From assembly GCA_033977485.1 (NCBI GenBank), contig CM066988.1, positions 141,305,359 through 141,369,358 of the forward strand: 64,000 nt of DNA. Direction: 5' to 3'. Numbering within the stretch: the first letter of the stretch is position 1; each line of letters opens with the position of its first letter. Position numbers and translations under genes: made by a program. Below are positions 1 through 11,610 of the stretch, piece by piece. The notes under the pieces are model-generated. The model ran no database searches. It saw only the letters and a program-made list of their open reading frames with translations, and was not told where the DNA came from. Origin of the DNA: Hydrangea macrophylla (lineage: Eukaryota; Streptophyta; Magnoliopsida; Cornales; Hydrangeaceae).

Positions 1-2139
1 ATTGTTCGAGTCTTCGTCGATCATTACTCTTACAATCAAGAGCTGGATGTCACCATCAGGGATTTGGAAACAACCCGGCAAAGCAACAATGAATCCTTCG
101 CTGCATTCCTGAGCAGATGGAGGAACAAGGTAGCCCAAATGACCCACCGGCCAATCGAGAAAGAACAGGTAAGGATGCTCATCCGGAATCTGCAGCCGCT
201 CTATCATGAGAAATTATTCTACCAGTCCATCTCCAGCTTTGAGGAGTTGTTTGAAGTCGGAACCCGAATCGAAGATGCTATCAGGGAGGGGAAGATCAAA
301 AAGGAAGACCCTCTGAGTCAGCCAAGAAGGCCCAACTACTCCCGGAATCCCCCGGATGTCAATGCCCTTAGCGACCAACCCATGGCATATCCTCCAAGGC
401 CATACCAACCCTCCAACTAGGCAAATTCCTCCAACCGCCCTTTCCAGAAAAAGCCCCCTCACAATTTTGCCAAGCTAGAGATCTCTCTCTCCTCAGCCCT
501 AGATCGCCTCCTCAAAAAAGGCCATCTCCAATTACTCCAGCCCCGAAATACCGCGCTCCCGCCTAACTGCGATATGTCCAAGCGATGTACTTACCATCAA
601 GCCCCCGGCCATAACACTGATGATTGCATGCGCCTCCGCCATGACATCCAAGACCTCATCGACCAGGATATCATCGAGCCACCACCAAAGCAGCCTCATA
701 TCACCCAAAATCCCTTACCAAACCACCAAAATGTCAACCTCATTGAGTCCAGACCCGTACCCTTCAACCCTGCTACTTATATCACCCCCCTAGGACAACC
801 CTTGCCTTGCATTGACATCCCGGATTCTGAGGGAATTCATCTGATCGGAGGGGAGAATGACGAGTGGCAGCAGCAGCTTGACGACGAGCAGGATTTGTTC
901 TTCCTGGAAGAGCATGACCTAGGGGCGGTAGATCTCAAATGGTATGATCCTAACGACGAGAGTGATGCTTCCATCTGGAACGAGCCAGAAAAGCCATTTG
1001 TGGGAACGGATTGTGATTGGTTTAAGAAGGATGGAACTGTAGAAGGGCCTACTCCTGCCGAGATTGATCACCTAACCAGGTCAGGCCGTCATTATCAGCC
1101 TCCACAGCCTACCACCGAAGCTATCGAGAAAGGTCCAGTTAAAGACAAAGGGAAGGGTAAGATGGATGAGGTCATCGAAGAAGACAATGAGCTGATCAAG
1201 CAGCTAAAGAAAACCCAAGCACATCTCTCGATGTGGGATATTATGGTGACATCCTATAAGCACAGGCAAGCCGTGTTAAATGCCTTGGCTGGGATTGAAG
1301 TCCCCATCGACGCCGCGCCGGAAGACATGGTAGCTTTCTTGGGTGCACTTACCCCCGACCCCATCATTACATTCTCCGATGAGGACCTACCGCCAGAGGG
1401 ATCCGCGCATAACAAGGCATTATACATTACCGTGGGGTGTAAGGAACAACAGGTGCCGTTTTGTCTAGTCGACACAAGCTCGGCCTTAAATGTCTGTGCC
1501 CTGAGGACTGCCACCGCCTTGGGGGTCAATGTCCTGGACATCACGCCATCTGTGCAATCTGTGAGAGCCTATGACAACACTAGAAGAAATGTGATGGGAA
1601 CTGTTTCTCTCCAAATCCGGGTAGGATCTTTGGTGAGCACCGAGATTTTTCAAGTCATGGACATACCTGCCTCGTTCAATCTGCTAATTGGAAGACCCTG
1701 GCTTCACGCCAACAAAGCTGTATCATCCACTGTGCATCAAATGATCAAGTACATTCATGAGAAGGAGGTAAAGATCATCCTCGGTAATAGTTGGGGTAAT
1801 GAAGCTTTCCCAAATTACGCCCCCATTTTCGAAGTCCAAATACCTGAGCTAGAAGAAGGAGAAATCGGAGGATTCTTCATGGAAGAAGTTCATATGATCG
1901 AAGACGAAGACCGATTCCCTGAGGTCCACTCCGCAGTCGTCAACATTGTCCGCAAGATGAACTACTTCCCCGGAATGGGGTTGGGTCGACGCCAGCAAGG
2001 AATTCGGGAATTCCCGCAGATCAAAGGGCAACAAGGCACTTTCGGGTTGGGGTACAAGCCCACTGATGAGGACGCTGAGCTACAAAGGCCATGGAAGAAG
2101 AGGGTGAAGGGGGTCTCCCGCCATACCGCAAGACTTTGA
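1..2139 (+). pseudogene. gag-pro: gag-protease frame of element A, one nonsense codon
   Basis: A single frame is open from base 1 to the TGA at 2137-2139 apart from TAG at 418-420. It encodes structural Gag then aspartic protease. The N-terminal part (to about 420) is a retrotransposon Gag domain. A knuckle at about 583-625 reads CTYHQAPGHNTDDC, that is C-X2-H-X4-H-X4-C, with His in the second Cys position, a form I know from Tat elements. An acidic linker follows, then the protease, whose catalytic triplet region reads DTSSALN at 1471-1491 where D-T/N-G-S is usual, so the glycine is replaced. The C-terminus has a G-patch-like run, GMGLGRRQQGI. The frame overlaps pol by 49 nt. The true start is outside the window. 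Confidence 0.88.
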
Positions 2140-5100
2140 ATGGACAATTCGTCAAAGAAGGGGATGATTTCCCTTACTTCGGGTTCCCCGAACCCTGGGT
2201 CCATCAAACCACTGGGAGAAGGCACCCCGGGCTTGAAATCTTCGCTGACTGCGAGAGGCCCCCATATCAAGACCCGTTCTATCCCGAAGAAGTTGAAAAG
2301 ACCCCAGAGGAAGACTGGTTAAAATACCTTGACACTGAGGCAATCAAGAAGATGTGGGAGGAATCCACTAAGGAGGAGGAAGAGAAGAGGGCCGAGAGCC
2401 AAGATGATCAGATCAAGCCAACTGAGGAGGGTCTGAGCAACCAGGCTGTAGAGTCATCTGTCTGTGTCTCCCAATCCCCTATTCCCCCAAAGTCTGTACT
2501 ACCGGTTATCGAGTCTGTACTGGAGTCGGCTGCTGTAAGCCCATCACTATCCAATGTAATCACTTCACCTGTCATGAATGAAATGAAAGACGATTCTGCT
2601 TACTCCTTTGTGTCTGACACTTGTGAATGCACAGATCCCTCCGAGGATCTCCCAATCGAACTAAAGCAACTAATTGAAAAACCACCTGCTTATGAAATAA
2701 TCGAAGATACTTTATCAGTTAACTTAGGTGAAATAGATAATCCACAGATTGTGCAAATTGGCTCAACCCTTAATAAAGAAGAAAAAGAAAAATTAACCCT
2801 CTTGCTAAAAGAGTTCAAAGATGTTTTTGCTTGGTCTTACGAAGACATGCCTGGGGTCGTTCCCGACATCGTCCAACATCATATTCCTCTCCTCCCTAAT
2901 TCTAAACCTGTCAAGCAGAAACTGAGGCGCATGAGACCGGAATGGGCACTCAAGGTTAAAAAAGAGGTGGAGAAGCAGTTCAAGGCAGGGTTCATAATTG
3001 TCACCGAATACCCGGAATGGGTTGCCAATATCGTGCCAGTCCCGAAGAAGGATGGAAAAGTTCGTGTGTGCGTCGACTTTCGTGATCTGAACAAGGCCAG
3101 TCCCAAGGATGACTTCCCGCTTCCCCACATTGACGTTTTGGTAGATAACACCGCAGGACATGAGCTACTGTCTTTCATGGATGGCTTCTCAGGGTATAAT
3201 CAGATTCTAATGGCGCTAGAAGATCGGGAAAAGACGACATTCACCACCCCTTGGGGAACCTACTGTTATAGAGTAATGCCCTTTGGGCTCAAGAACGCGG
3301 GGGCAACGTACCAAAGAGCTGCCACCACTCTGCTGCATGATATGATTCACAAAGAGGTAGAAGTATATGTAGACGACATGATTGTAAAATCCAAGGATAG
3401 AGAAGGGCACCTGGTAGCGCTGGAAAAGTTCTTCGAAAGGTTGCGCAAATACAAGATGAGGCTGAATCCAAAGAAATGCACTTTCGGCGTAACCTCCGGT
3501 AAACTCCTGGGTTTTCTCATCACACAAAGGGGAATAAAGGTGGACCCCTCTAAGATCAAGGCAATCCTCGAAATGACGCCACCACGGAATGAAAAAGAAG
3601 TAAGGGGGTTCCTCGGAAGAATCCAGTTCATCAGCCGCTTCATTTCTAAGCTCACAGCTACATGCGATCCTCTGTTCCGATTGTTGAGAAAAGAGGAGAA
3701 GTTCCAATGGGATGACCAATGCCAAGCCGCTTTCGACAAAATAAAAGCCTACTTTCAAAATCCACCTGTCCTTTCACCACCCACTCCTCATAAGCCCTTA
3801 TTCCTTTACCTGTCTGTCTCCGAAAATGCCATGGGTTGCATGCTGGCCCAAGAAGGAGAAGAAAGCCACTCCGAAAAAGCCATATACTACCTCAGCAAAA
3901 GGATGACTGGGTATGAGCTCAACTACTCTACCCTTGAAAAAACGTGTTGGGCTTTGGTCTGGTGCACTCGCCGACTAAGGCACTACATGCTGGCCTTTCC
4001 GGTTGTGCTCATATCCCGCATGGATCCTCTAAAATACCTTCTCAAAAAACCTGCCCTGACCGGTCGTATATCCCGTTGGTTACTTCTACTATCCGAATTC
4101 GATATCAGGTATGTCACAAGCAAATCAGTAAAAGGGAGAACCGTAGCTGAGCATCTCGCAGAACATGCCGTTGACTCCGAAGAAAGTGGGGACTTCCCGT
4201 TTCCAGACGAGAGCATCATAGAAATCAAAGAAGAGCAGTGGAAGTTGTACTTCGATGGAGCAGCCAACATGAAAGGATACGGAGTAGGAATGATTCTCGT
4301 ATCACCAAGCGGGGACCACACTCCATTGGCAGTCAAGCTCAATTATAACTCCACCAACAACACCGCCGAATACGAGGCCTGCATTTTGGGAATGGAAGCA
4401 GCCTTAGAGCTGAGGATTCAGAAGATAGACATCTTCGGGGACTCAAACCTCATCATATCACAAGCAAGAGGAGAATGGAAAGTAAAAGAAGAAAGGTTGA
4501 AGCCCTATCATGATCATCTCGACCAACTCAAGAGGCAGTTCGAAAATATCACATTCCTCTACTTGCCCAGGGAAGAGAACCAGCTGGAAGACTCCTTGGC
4601 CACCCTAGCTTCGATGATCAAAATTCCTGTGGGAGTCAGGATGATGCCCTTGGTGATTGAGCAGAGGTATGAGCCTTCGTTCAGCATAATCGCCACAATC
4701 GAAGAAGAAGAGAATGAAACACCGTGGTACCAGGACATCTGGAATTTCATAGAAAAGGGGATGTACCCCCAAGAGTCCACCGAGAAAGACAAAAGGGCAA
4801 TTCGAAAATTCGCGGCACAATTCATCATTTGCGGCGGAAAACTGCTGAAGAAAGGATACAACGGTCACAACCTGACCTGCTTGTTCGGAAAGAGCTCCAA
4901 AAGAATGATGGAAGAAATACACGAAGGGGTCTGTGGCCCTCACATGAACGGTCACATGTTGGCCAAGAAGATTATAAGGCAAGGATACTACTGGACAACA
5001 TTGGAAAAAGATTGTTGTGAGTACGTGAGAAGGTGTCACAAGTGCCAGATCCATGCAAACATGATGCACGTGCCGCCATCTCTTCTATACAGCATGACCT

Positions 5101-5969
5101 CGCCTTGGCCATTCTCCACCTGGGGAATCGATATTATTGGTGAAATCGTTCCAAAGGCCTCAAATGGAAATCGGTATATTCTGGTGGCCATAGACTACTT
5201 CACAAAATGGGTAGAAGCTGCATCTTACACCAAGTTGGGGGCCAAGGAAGTGGCCAAATTCATCAAGAGAAATCTCATCTGCCGTTATGGAGTTCCTCAT
5301 GAGATTATTTCGGATAACGGAAGTCATTTCAAGGCAGAAGTCAGGGATCTGTTCGAGGAATACCAAATCACCTATCACAAGTCGTCGCCATACCGACCAT
5401 AGACCAATGGGGCAGTCGAAGCTGCGAATAAGAATATCAAGGCCATACTGCAAAAATCAGCTGATACCTACAAAGACTGGCATGAAAAGCTACCATTTGC
5501 ACTTTGGGGATACAGAACATCGATAAGGACGTCCACAGGAGCGACTCCTTACTCACTAGTGTATGGGATGGAAGCGGTACTTCCGGTGGAGATAGAATTA
5601 CCATCCCTACGCGTGATGGCAGAGTGTGAAATTTCGGAATCAGATTGGTTGAGAGAAAGGTATGAAGAATTGGCCCTCATAGATGAAAAGCGTCTGGCGG
5701 CAGTCGACCATGTCCGAATCTATCAGAAGAGGATAGCCCGTGCTTTCAACAAAAGGGTTCGTCCAAGGAAGATTGTCAAAGGCGACCTTGTCCTTAAAGA
5801 ATTGCGAGCTCCGATCTTTGATCCCCGTGGGAAGTTTAAGCCAAAATGGGTCGGCCCTTACATTGTCAAGACTGTTCTTTCCGGAGGAGCAACTTACCTC
5901 ATGGACCTCGATGGTGTCGAATTCAAAGAACCGATCAACATGGATCGCCTCAAAAAGTACTATGCTTGA
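2091..5969 (+). pseudogene. pol: pol of element A: RT, two RNase H domains, integrase; one nonsense codon
   Basis: This frame is shifted -1 relative to gag-pro and overlaps it at 2091-2139. Reverse transcriptase spans about 2990-3560, with VCVDFRDLNKASPKDDFPLP and the catalytic YVDD at 3366-3377. A first RNase H follows at about 3800-4180 and a second, archaeal-type one at about 4240-4620 (FDGAANMKGYGVGMIL, then TNNTAEYEA). The integrase zinc finger lies at about 4905-5060 (H-X-H then CHKC) and the DDE core at about 5110-5440. A TAG at 5401-5403 cuts the core just before its catalytic Glu in GAVEAANK; the frame then stays open to the terminal YYA stop at 5969. A Gln codon is expected there, so CAG to TAG in a CHG methylation context is a likely cause. 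All other key residues look intact. Confidence 0.92.
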
Positions 5970-5979
5970 CCATCTCCAA

Positions 5980-6360
5980 ACCAATTTCCTTCAAGCCTTG
6001 CCTTGAACTACGCTCGACCTGATTCCCACTCGGGGATACGTAGGCAACCACATCGGTTCGGTCAACACCATCATAATCAAACCAATTTCCTTCAAGCCTT
6101 GCCTTGAACTACGCTCGACCTGATTCCCACTCGGGGATACGTAGGCAACCACATCGGTTCGGTCAACACCATCATAATCAAACCAATTTCCTTCAAGCCT
6201 TGCCTTGAACTACGCTCGACCTGATTCCCGCTCGGGGATACGTAGGCAACCACATCGGTTCGGTCGCTCCACCAACAAAAATAACCTTTCCTTTCAAAAC
6301 CTTGGCCCGAACTACGTTGGACCTGATCCCCGCTCGGGGGTACGTAGGCAGACTTTCAAA
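5980..6360 (+). repeat. 101-bp tandem repeat just after pol
   Basis: Three copies begin at 5980, 6081 and 6182, period 101, starting ACCAATTTCCTTCAAGCC. A diverged fourth copy runs to about 6355. Each holds the module GAACTACG, CTGATTCC, GGGATACGTAGGCA. The first two copies are nearly identical. A lone copy of the same module sits far downstream at about 12012-12054. Confidence 0.93.
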
Positions 6361-6978
6361 AGAAAAGAAGGATGGCTCGCTAGGTCGAAAATCCGAAAGG
6401 ACGCCTAGGCAAAAATTAGAGCTAAATCCAAAGTGAGCAATAACAAAAGAGAGAAAATAGCTCGCTAGGTCACCTCCTTGGTGCCTAGGCAAAAATTATG
6501 AGCACGTGAGAAAACAAAGTCGCGGTCCTTACCATAACCCGGAAATCACCTTCCACACTAGGGGCAAACTTTGGCCACTCGCCTCGTTTGCCTGAACCTC
6601 TTCTAAACTAGGGGCAAACGTCGGTCATCTACCTCGTTTGCCTCACAACCATACATATCCCAAACTAGGGGCAAACTTCGGCCACCCGCCTCGTTTGCCT
6701 CTAATAAACCCAGCATGCCTAAGCAAGTACCAAAAGCAACAACTAATCGAAATATCAAGTTACAAAATGTTTTTAGAAAGCTAAAGTGCATAAAATAAGA
6801 TTTCCAAAGTAACCGAGGTTCACTGATAAACAAACTTTGAATATTACATAAGCAGGAATAAGTAAAGAAATAAAAGTCTTTCAAAAAGCAATCACACATG
6901 TTCAAAGACACTCGGAGGAATGAGCAGAATCAGTCAGGTCTAGTTTTATCTTTGTGTCTTTTATTTCTTCAAAAGTCT
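6361..6978 (+). repeat. Spacer after pol with short repeats, including three PPT-like motifs
   Basis: Two copies of a block GCTCGCTAGGTC ... CGCCTAGGCAAAAATTA lie at about 6374-6415 and 6462-6497. Then three copies of a 50-57 bp unit begin with ACTAGGGGCAAAC at 6557, 6607 and 6664 and end with CCTCGTTTGCCT. The motif is close to the real polypurine tract at 12201. No gene is seen on the + strand here. Confidence 0.8.
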
Positions 6979-7977
6979 TTAGAAGTAGGCCTTTACTCGG
7001 TCAGTCCAACCATCAATAAAAGCAGCAATAGTGGTAGCTCTAATCCTGGAAGCAAAGACCCTCTCAGTAAACCCCCGGGGAACCTCCTGAACCTGTCCAT
7101 ACTGTCTGGCCAAACGGTGAGGATGATAGAAAGAGGTCTCTCTCAGACCCATCAGCCACACTCTCTGGTGACCCCCAAGGCTTGTGGTGACAGCATAAAG
7201 GCCCCAACGTCTCACGATCCAGCAAATGTCAGCCTCAGATAAAGCACCCATCATGCCCACCCAATCGGCAAAAGTATAGTGAGAGTAAAGCACGGCTTGA
7301 CGAAAGTAAACCGGTGGTATACGGCCTGTCCACAGCTGAAGGCGCTCGTAAAGCCAAGCCTGTAACACCAAAGGCGCCCCAGAAAGGAGAAGAGTCCCTT
7401 GGTTGAAGGCATTATCCAAACCGTTCAAAGTTTCAGCTAGAACCATGGCCATGGGATTCCTGCTAAGTTTCAGCCCGAGGCACACATGCACCAAGTCGAT
7501 GGAAGTACTCGAGAACAAGAAGTGCGAAGTCATGCACAATACCAAAGCGGCCCCGCGAGAAGCATCATACGTGCTGGGATTCCCAGGACTGGCATACTGG
7601 GCAATAATGGAAGCAATATTGAGGACCTCACCTTGAATCAGCCGGCGGGAAATAGTGATTGAGCAATTCAGATATTCAGCCAAACCTCGCGTAGGACTGA
7701 GGGTATCAACAGAAGGGAGAATCAAGTCAGAGTCGGAATCAAAGCCAAGAATAGCACAGAACTCCTCAAGCATGGGGCATATTTCTAGGCCGTTAAAGTT
7801 GAAGACATGATTCATCGGGTCCCAGTGAGCAATGGCAGCACGCAAGAACTCCGTATTCAGGGTCATCTGGCGAAGAGAAAACAGCTCGGTCAAGCCGTAG
7901 CTAAAGAGGTTGATCCGCTCCACGCCATCCGTAATGTTCAACCAAGCTGTGAGTTGAGCAGGATCATACAAAGCCAT
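6979..7977 (-). CDS. Antisense retroelement cargo gene, DUF7745-like, 332 aa
   Basis: This is an uninterrupted frame from ATG at 7977 to the stop at 6979, antisense to the retrotransposon that carries it. The N-terminal third, with AHWDPMNHVFNFNGLEICPM then LEEFCAILGF, resembles the plant retroelement-associated DUF7745 family as I remember it. The middle is hydrophobic and helical. No transmembrane pattern or catalytic motif stands out and the biochemical role is unknown. It lies 330 bp downstream of the PMD gene on the same strand, so the two could share a transcript or a promoter. I chose the ATG at 7977 because the frame upstream has only non-ATG starts, but an upstream exon ending near 8000 is possible (TTTTTGCTAG precedes). 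The family label is moderately sure; that it is a gene is strongly supported by its openness. Confidence 0.72.
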   Translation of the reverse strand: MALYDPAQLTAWLNITDGVERINLFSYGLTELFSLRQMTLNTEFLRAAIAHWDPMNHVFNFNGLEICPMLEEFCAILGFDSDSDLILPSVDTLSPTRGLAEYLNCSITISRRLIQGEVLNIASIIAQYASPGNPSTYDASRGAALVLCMTSHFLFSSTSIDLVHVCLGLKLSRNPMAMVLAETLNGLDNAFNQGTLLLSGAPLVLQAWLYERLQLWTGRIPPVYFRQAVLYSHYTFADWVGMMGALSEADICWIVRRWGLYAVTTSLGGHQRVWLMGLRETSFYHPHRLARQYGQVQEVPRGFTERVFASRIRATTIAAFIDGWTDRVKAYF

Positions 7978-8307
7978 ATTTTCTGTCGCGGCTCTAGCAA
8001 AAATCAAAATTTCGACAGCACTTCCCCGCTTTACGGACTATCCCACCTGCAAAGCAAAAGCACTCACTATCACAAAACTGCCCATCGCGGTAACATCCAA
8101 CCACCACAGTGTACATATATCAAATAAAACAAGCACACAACTGCGCCTCCAAGCCGGAAGCTATCCGGCCTAAAAGGTGAAACATCATAATAATCTGTCA
8201 AAAGTCACAAATTGTTCTACACATCGTCCTACACTGTCCAAATAGTCATGTCACTGGTACAACCCAATCGAAAACATAAAAAGAGAATAATGCCCTCTTG
8301 GGAGGCC

Positions 8308-10481
8308 TCAGTCCTCCTCTTCTTCGTCCTCTGTCGGACCACCAGGAGTGTATGTCGGCGACGGCCTCCTCCTACCACCTCTGCATCTTGGACCAGTCCT
8401 CGATGAGCCGGCCCCGCCTCCGCGGTACTGCACACACAAATAAAAATGAAGGCAATCAGTAAGGGAACAACAAAAAAGGTACAAAAACAGAGCCGAGTCA
8501 GAGACTTACCAAGGACGCCATCTGGTTGGCAGCAAATTGCCGCATACCGTCCATCTGTTAAGGGTAAAATCTAGGATTAGAACCTCATCACCTTAAGAAA
8601 GTGCAAAATTAAAGACGTACCCGGTGGTCTCGTGTGAGGACCAGGGACCGTAAGCTGGCTGCCAAGGCGTGACCCTCCTCAGCGTAACTCCAAGGAACAT
8701 TGAGGACACCCGCTAGCTGAGTAGGATACCCACATGTGACTCGTGGCACCTCCATCACTTGGGGAGTGCCATCAGCGCCTAGAACATTGACGGTCCAATC
8801 CCAAGGGGGGATAGGGTCGGGAGCCTGAGGAGCCTGCCTCCTGTACATCTCGCGAAGCTGAAGGCACAGAATAAGTTAGGAAAAGATAAATCAAAAACAT
8901 GGACAATGAATATAAAGAAAAAATACAAAAAAAACTCACCTCCAGGAGTGGGAAGTTAGGCATCAGGAAACGGCCGCGGTAAGCCTCGTAACCGGTCTCA
9001 GAAAGAAAATGGTCCCAAACATCAGTGCCGGCTAAAGCCGCCATCAGAGCATCTCCAGAAAGGTCACTAGCATCCATCACAGGAGGATCATGAGGGACGC
9101 GATACCGGGAACCACCAACCACCTGCCGAGACACCCGCTCACCAAGGAACCACTGCCTGCACTCAGTACTCTCCAGCAGAAGGCGGCAAGAGGTAAGAGA
9201 TTTAACCGCTTGTATCTCCTCAGTGGCAGCATAAGCGACGCCCTCCCAAGGCGTCCAATCAACACTAGAGGCTGTCAACCCAGTTAAGAAGTTCCGAAGC
9301 AAAACAATCCGATGGGCCCCACTCTTCACCCCAACAACATCCCTCCGCCATCTCAAGCCTCGTGGGAATAAAGGCACAGGAGCCATACCATCCTCATCCT
9401 CGCCTGACTCGTCTGCTAGGGAGGGAGCCAACATCTTCAAGTATTCAAAACTCCAAAGCTGCGCAGACAAAAGAGAAATCAGAACAAGTATGAAAATCAG
9501 AAAGATGGAAAATAAAAAGAAGCAGTGCGTACCTCCCAAGCTCGCCAGAATCCCCCAGTAGATTTAACATCGCCCCGAGAGACCTCCCCCATATGCTTGT
9601 AGAGATGGGCCAAGGCAGCACCGCCCCAATTGTAGGAGGGGATCTCATCAATGGTCGCCAGGCAAGAAAGGAGCCTCAAGCTCACCCGGTCGTTCCTTGT
9701 CGCAAAGATGGAGCACCCGAGGACATACAGAAGATAAACCCTCAAAAGCTGGGAGTTGTTCAGATTGTGATTACCTCTACCATAGGCCCGGTAAAGCCAG
9801 CCGCAAGGGAACCAATGCCTCTCCAGGTTGGGGGGAACAGCCCCAATCAACATCTCCACCGCCTCCGGGTCAATCTCATAAAAATAGTCCAAAACCAGGC
9901 GCTTCCCGCCAACCCTCAAGCCCGTGATCATAGAAAAGTCGAAGGGCGTCATAGTCATTTCACCAAACGGCAGGTGAAAAGTGTTGGTGGTGTCCCACCA
10001 CCTCTCGGCCAGTGCATAGAAGTGAGCCAAGTCATTGCTACTTTTCGAAACCAAGCGGACGAAGCCTCCGAACCCGGCATCATCAACCATCCTCTTAACA
10101 GTGGGTGAAAGCTGGGTATACCATAAGAAAGCATGGGCAAGGCTACCATGGCCTTTCAAGGCCACTTCCGGCACCTACACACAACAAAGACGACAAAAGA
10201 TGCACAAAATCACTATTCACGATCCGAGAGCAAAATTCACAAAATCAACATTTGAGCGCAAATCGAACTTCTAACGATCTATGGGTGCACATTATGGCTC
10301 ACAAAACTAGCACAATACATGAAGGTGGTCCTAAAATGTCGAAAGTTTCACATACCAAGCTTGCTAGAGCCGCGGCCGAAAGATGGTGTTGGGGGTCCCG
10401 CAAAATCACGTCCGGGGTGTGCATCTCGGCCTTCATCCGTCCTTTGGCCTTCTTAGACGGTCTCCTTGAGCTCGAAGCCAT
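8308..10481 (-). CDS. Antisense plant mobile domain (PMD) gene, six exons, about 562 aa
   Basis: Exons on the minus strand are 10481-10356, 10174-9533, 9458-8940, 8857-8621, 8554-8510 and 8427-8308. All five introns (181, 74, 82, 66 and 82 nt) are GT-AG and phase 0, and the joined frame is open from ATG to TGA. The start context is M-A-S-S-S-R-R-P-S-K-K with a basic N-terminus that could be a nuclear signal. The PMD signature LAERWWDTTNTFHLPFGEMT lies near residues 95-115, followed by a GLRVGG loop and WFPCGWLYRAY. The last exon ends in an Arg-Gly-rich then acidic tail. PMD proteins occur both in transposons and as host nuclear proteins such as MAIN and MAIL1. It lies wholly inside element A between pol and the LTR, opposite strand. 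Exon limits are by eye. Confidence 0.87.
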
Positions 10482-10697
10482 GGATCTACAAAGAAAATGG
10501 AAGTCTCAGTTGAACTTTCTTCTTGAAAATTTGGGCAAACCAAAACACCAATCAAAAATCCGACTACGGGGAAAGATTACTCACCTGGGCTTGCACAAGC
10601 TGCGTTTTGATGAATTTTGGCTTCAAAAACACCCCAAAATGGCCAAGAATGAGCTTCAAAAGCTCAAAAACCCGAGATATAAGAAGATGAAGTCCGG

Positions 10698-10800
10698 CCA
10701 CCCAGTGCCGCCGCGGCACTGGCCAACTACCGCTGCGGCAGTGGCCCAGTGCCGCTGCAGCAGTGGCCCAGTGCCGCTGCGGCACTGCTCTCCGCGGGCC
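10698..10800 (+). repeat. GC-rich near-palindromic tandem repeat (internal copy)
   Basis: About four units of roughly 22 bp with core GTGCCGCYGCGGCACTGGCC. The core GTGCCGC-C-GCGGCAC is self-complementary. The same unit recurs inside the LTR at 13090-13152. Confidence 0.88.
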
Positions 10801-11044
10801 CCGCTTCGCTCCGTTTTGCTCCATTTTGCCCCGTTCTGGCCCGTTTCGGCCTTTTCCAGCCCATTTTTGGCCCTGATCAGCCCCGATGGACCATTCCAGT
10901 CAAGATTTATGAGGTTTTGCCCCAAGAAGACTAAAAGTTGTCAGAACTACCTCCAGCAGGCAAAAACTGAAAAAAATCGGCTCCCGAAGACCCGAATCGG
11001 CCGTTTCGGGACAACCGTCGCAAATTTCGATCAAACGCGAGAAT

Positions 11045-11610
11045 TTTGGTAACGGATCCTGGTTTTTAGCTAGAGCACCAAATAAACAAGAAAAGAGATT
11101 CCCCGAGAACCCTGCATTATCCCCCGAGGACAAAAGCAGACCAATACCAGCTCCCGGAGGCCCTGACAGGCTCTCTTGGATTGAGCACCGACAGATTTGA
11201 TCAACCGTGAGAGGTTCAGAGATGGATCCTGGTTCCCGATCAAGAAAAGAGATTCCCCGAGAACCCTGCATTATCCCCCGAGGACAAAAGCAGACAGATA
11301 CCAGCTCCCGGAGGCCCTGACAGGCTCTCTTGGATTGAGCACCGACAGATTTGATCAACCGTGAGAGGTTCAGAGATGGATCCTGGTTCCCGATCAAGAA
11401 AAGAGATTCCCCGAGAACCCTGCATTATCCCCCGAGGACAAAAGCAGACAGATACCAGCTCCCGGAGGCCTTGACAGGCTCTCTTAGATTGAACGTCGAA
11501 AGTTTTGATCAACCATGAGAGGTTCAGAGATGGATCCTGGTTCCAGATCAAGAAAAGAAATTCTCCAAGAACACCTACATCATCCCCGAGGGTAAAAGAT
11601 ACTACCACTA
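11045..11610 (+). repeat. 154-bp tandem repeat before the LTR
   Basis: The marker GATTCCCCGAGAACCCTGCA recurs at 11097, 11251 and 11405, exactly 154 bp apart, and a diverged copy follows at 11559. Units two and three are nearly identical, so the array has homogenised or expanded recently. Confidence 0.93.

Noticed and set aside
3216..3758. 180-aa open frame on the minus strand
   Set aside because: Lies entirely over reverse transcriptase on the + strand and has no domain; it is a codon shadow.
10105..11052. 315-aa open + frame
   Set aside because: Overlaps the PMD first exon and intron on the other strand and then GC-rich repeats; composition follows the repeats and no domain is seen.
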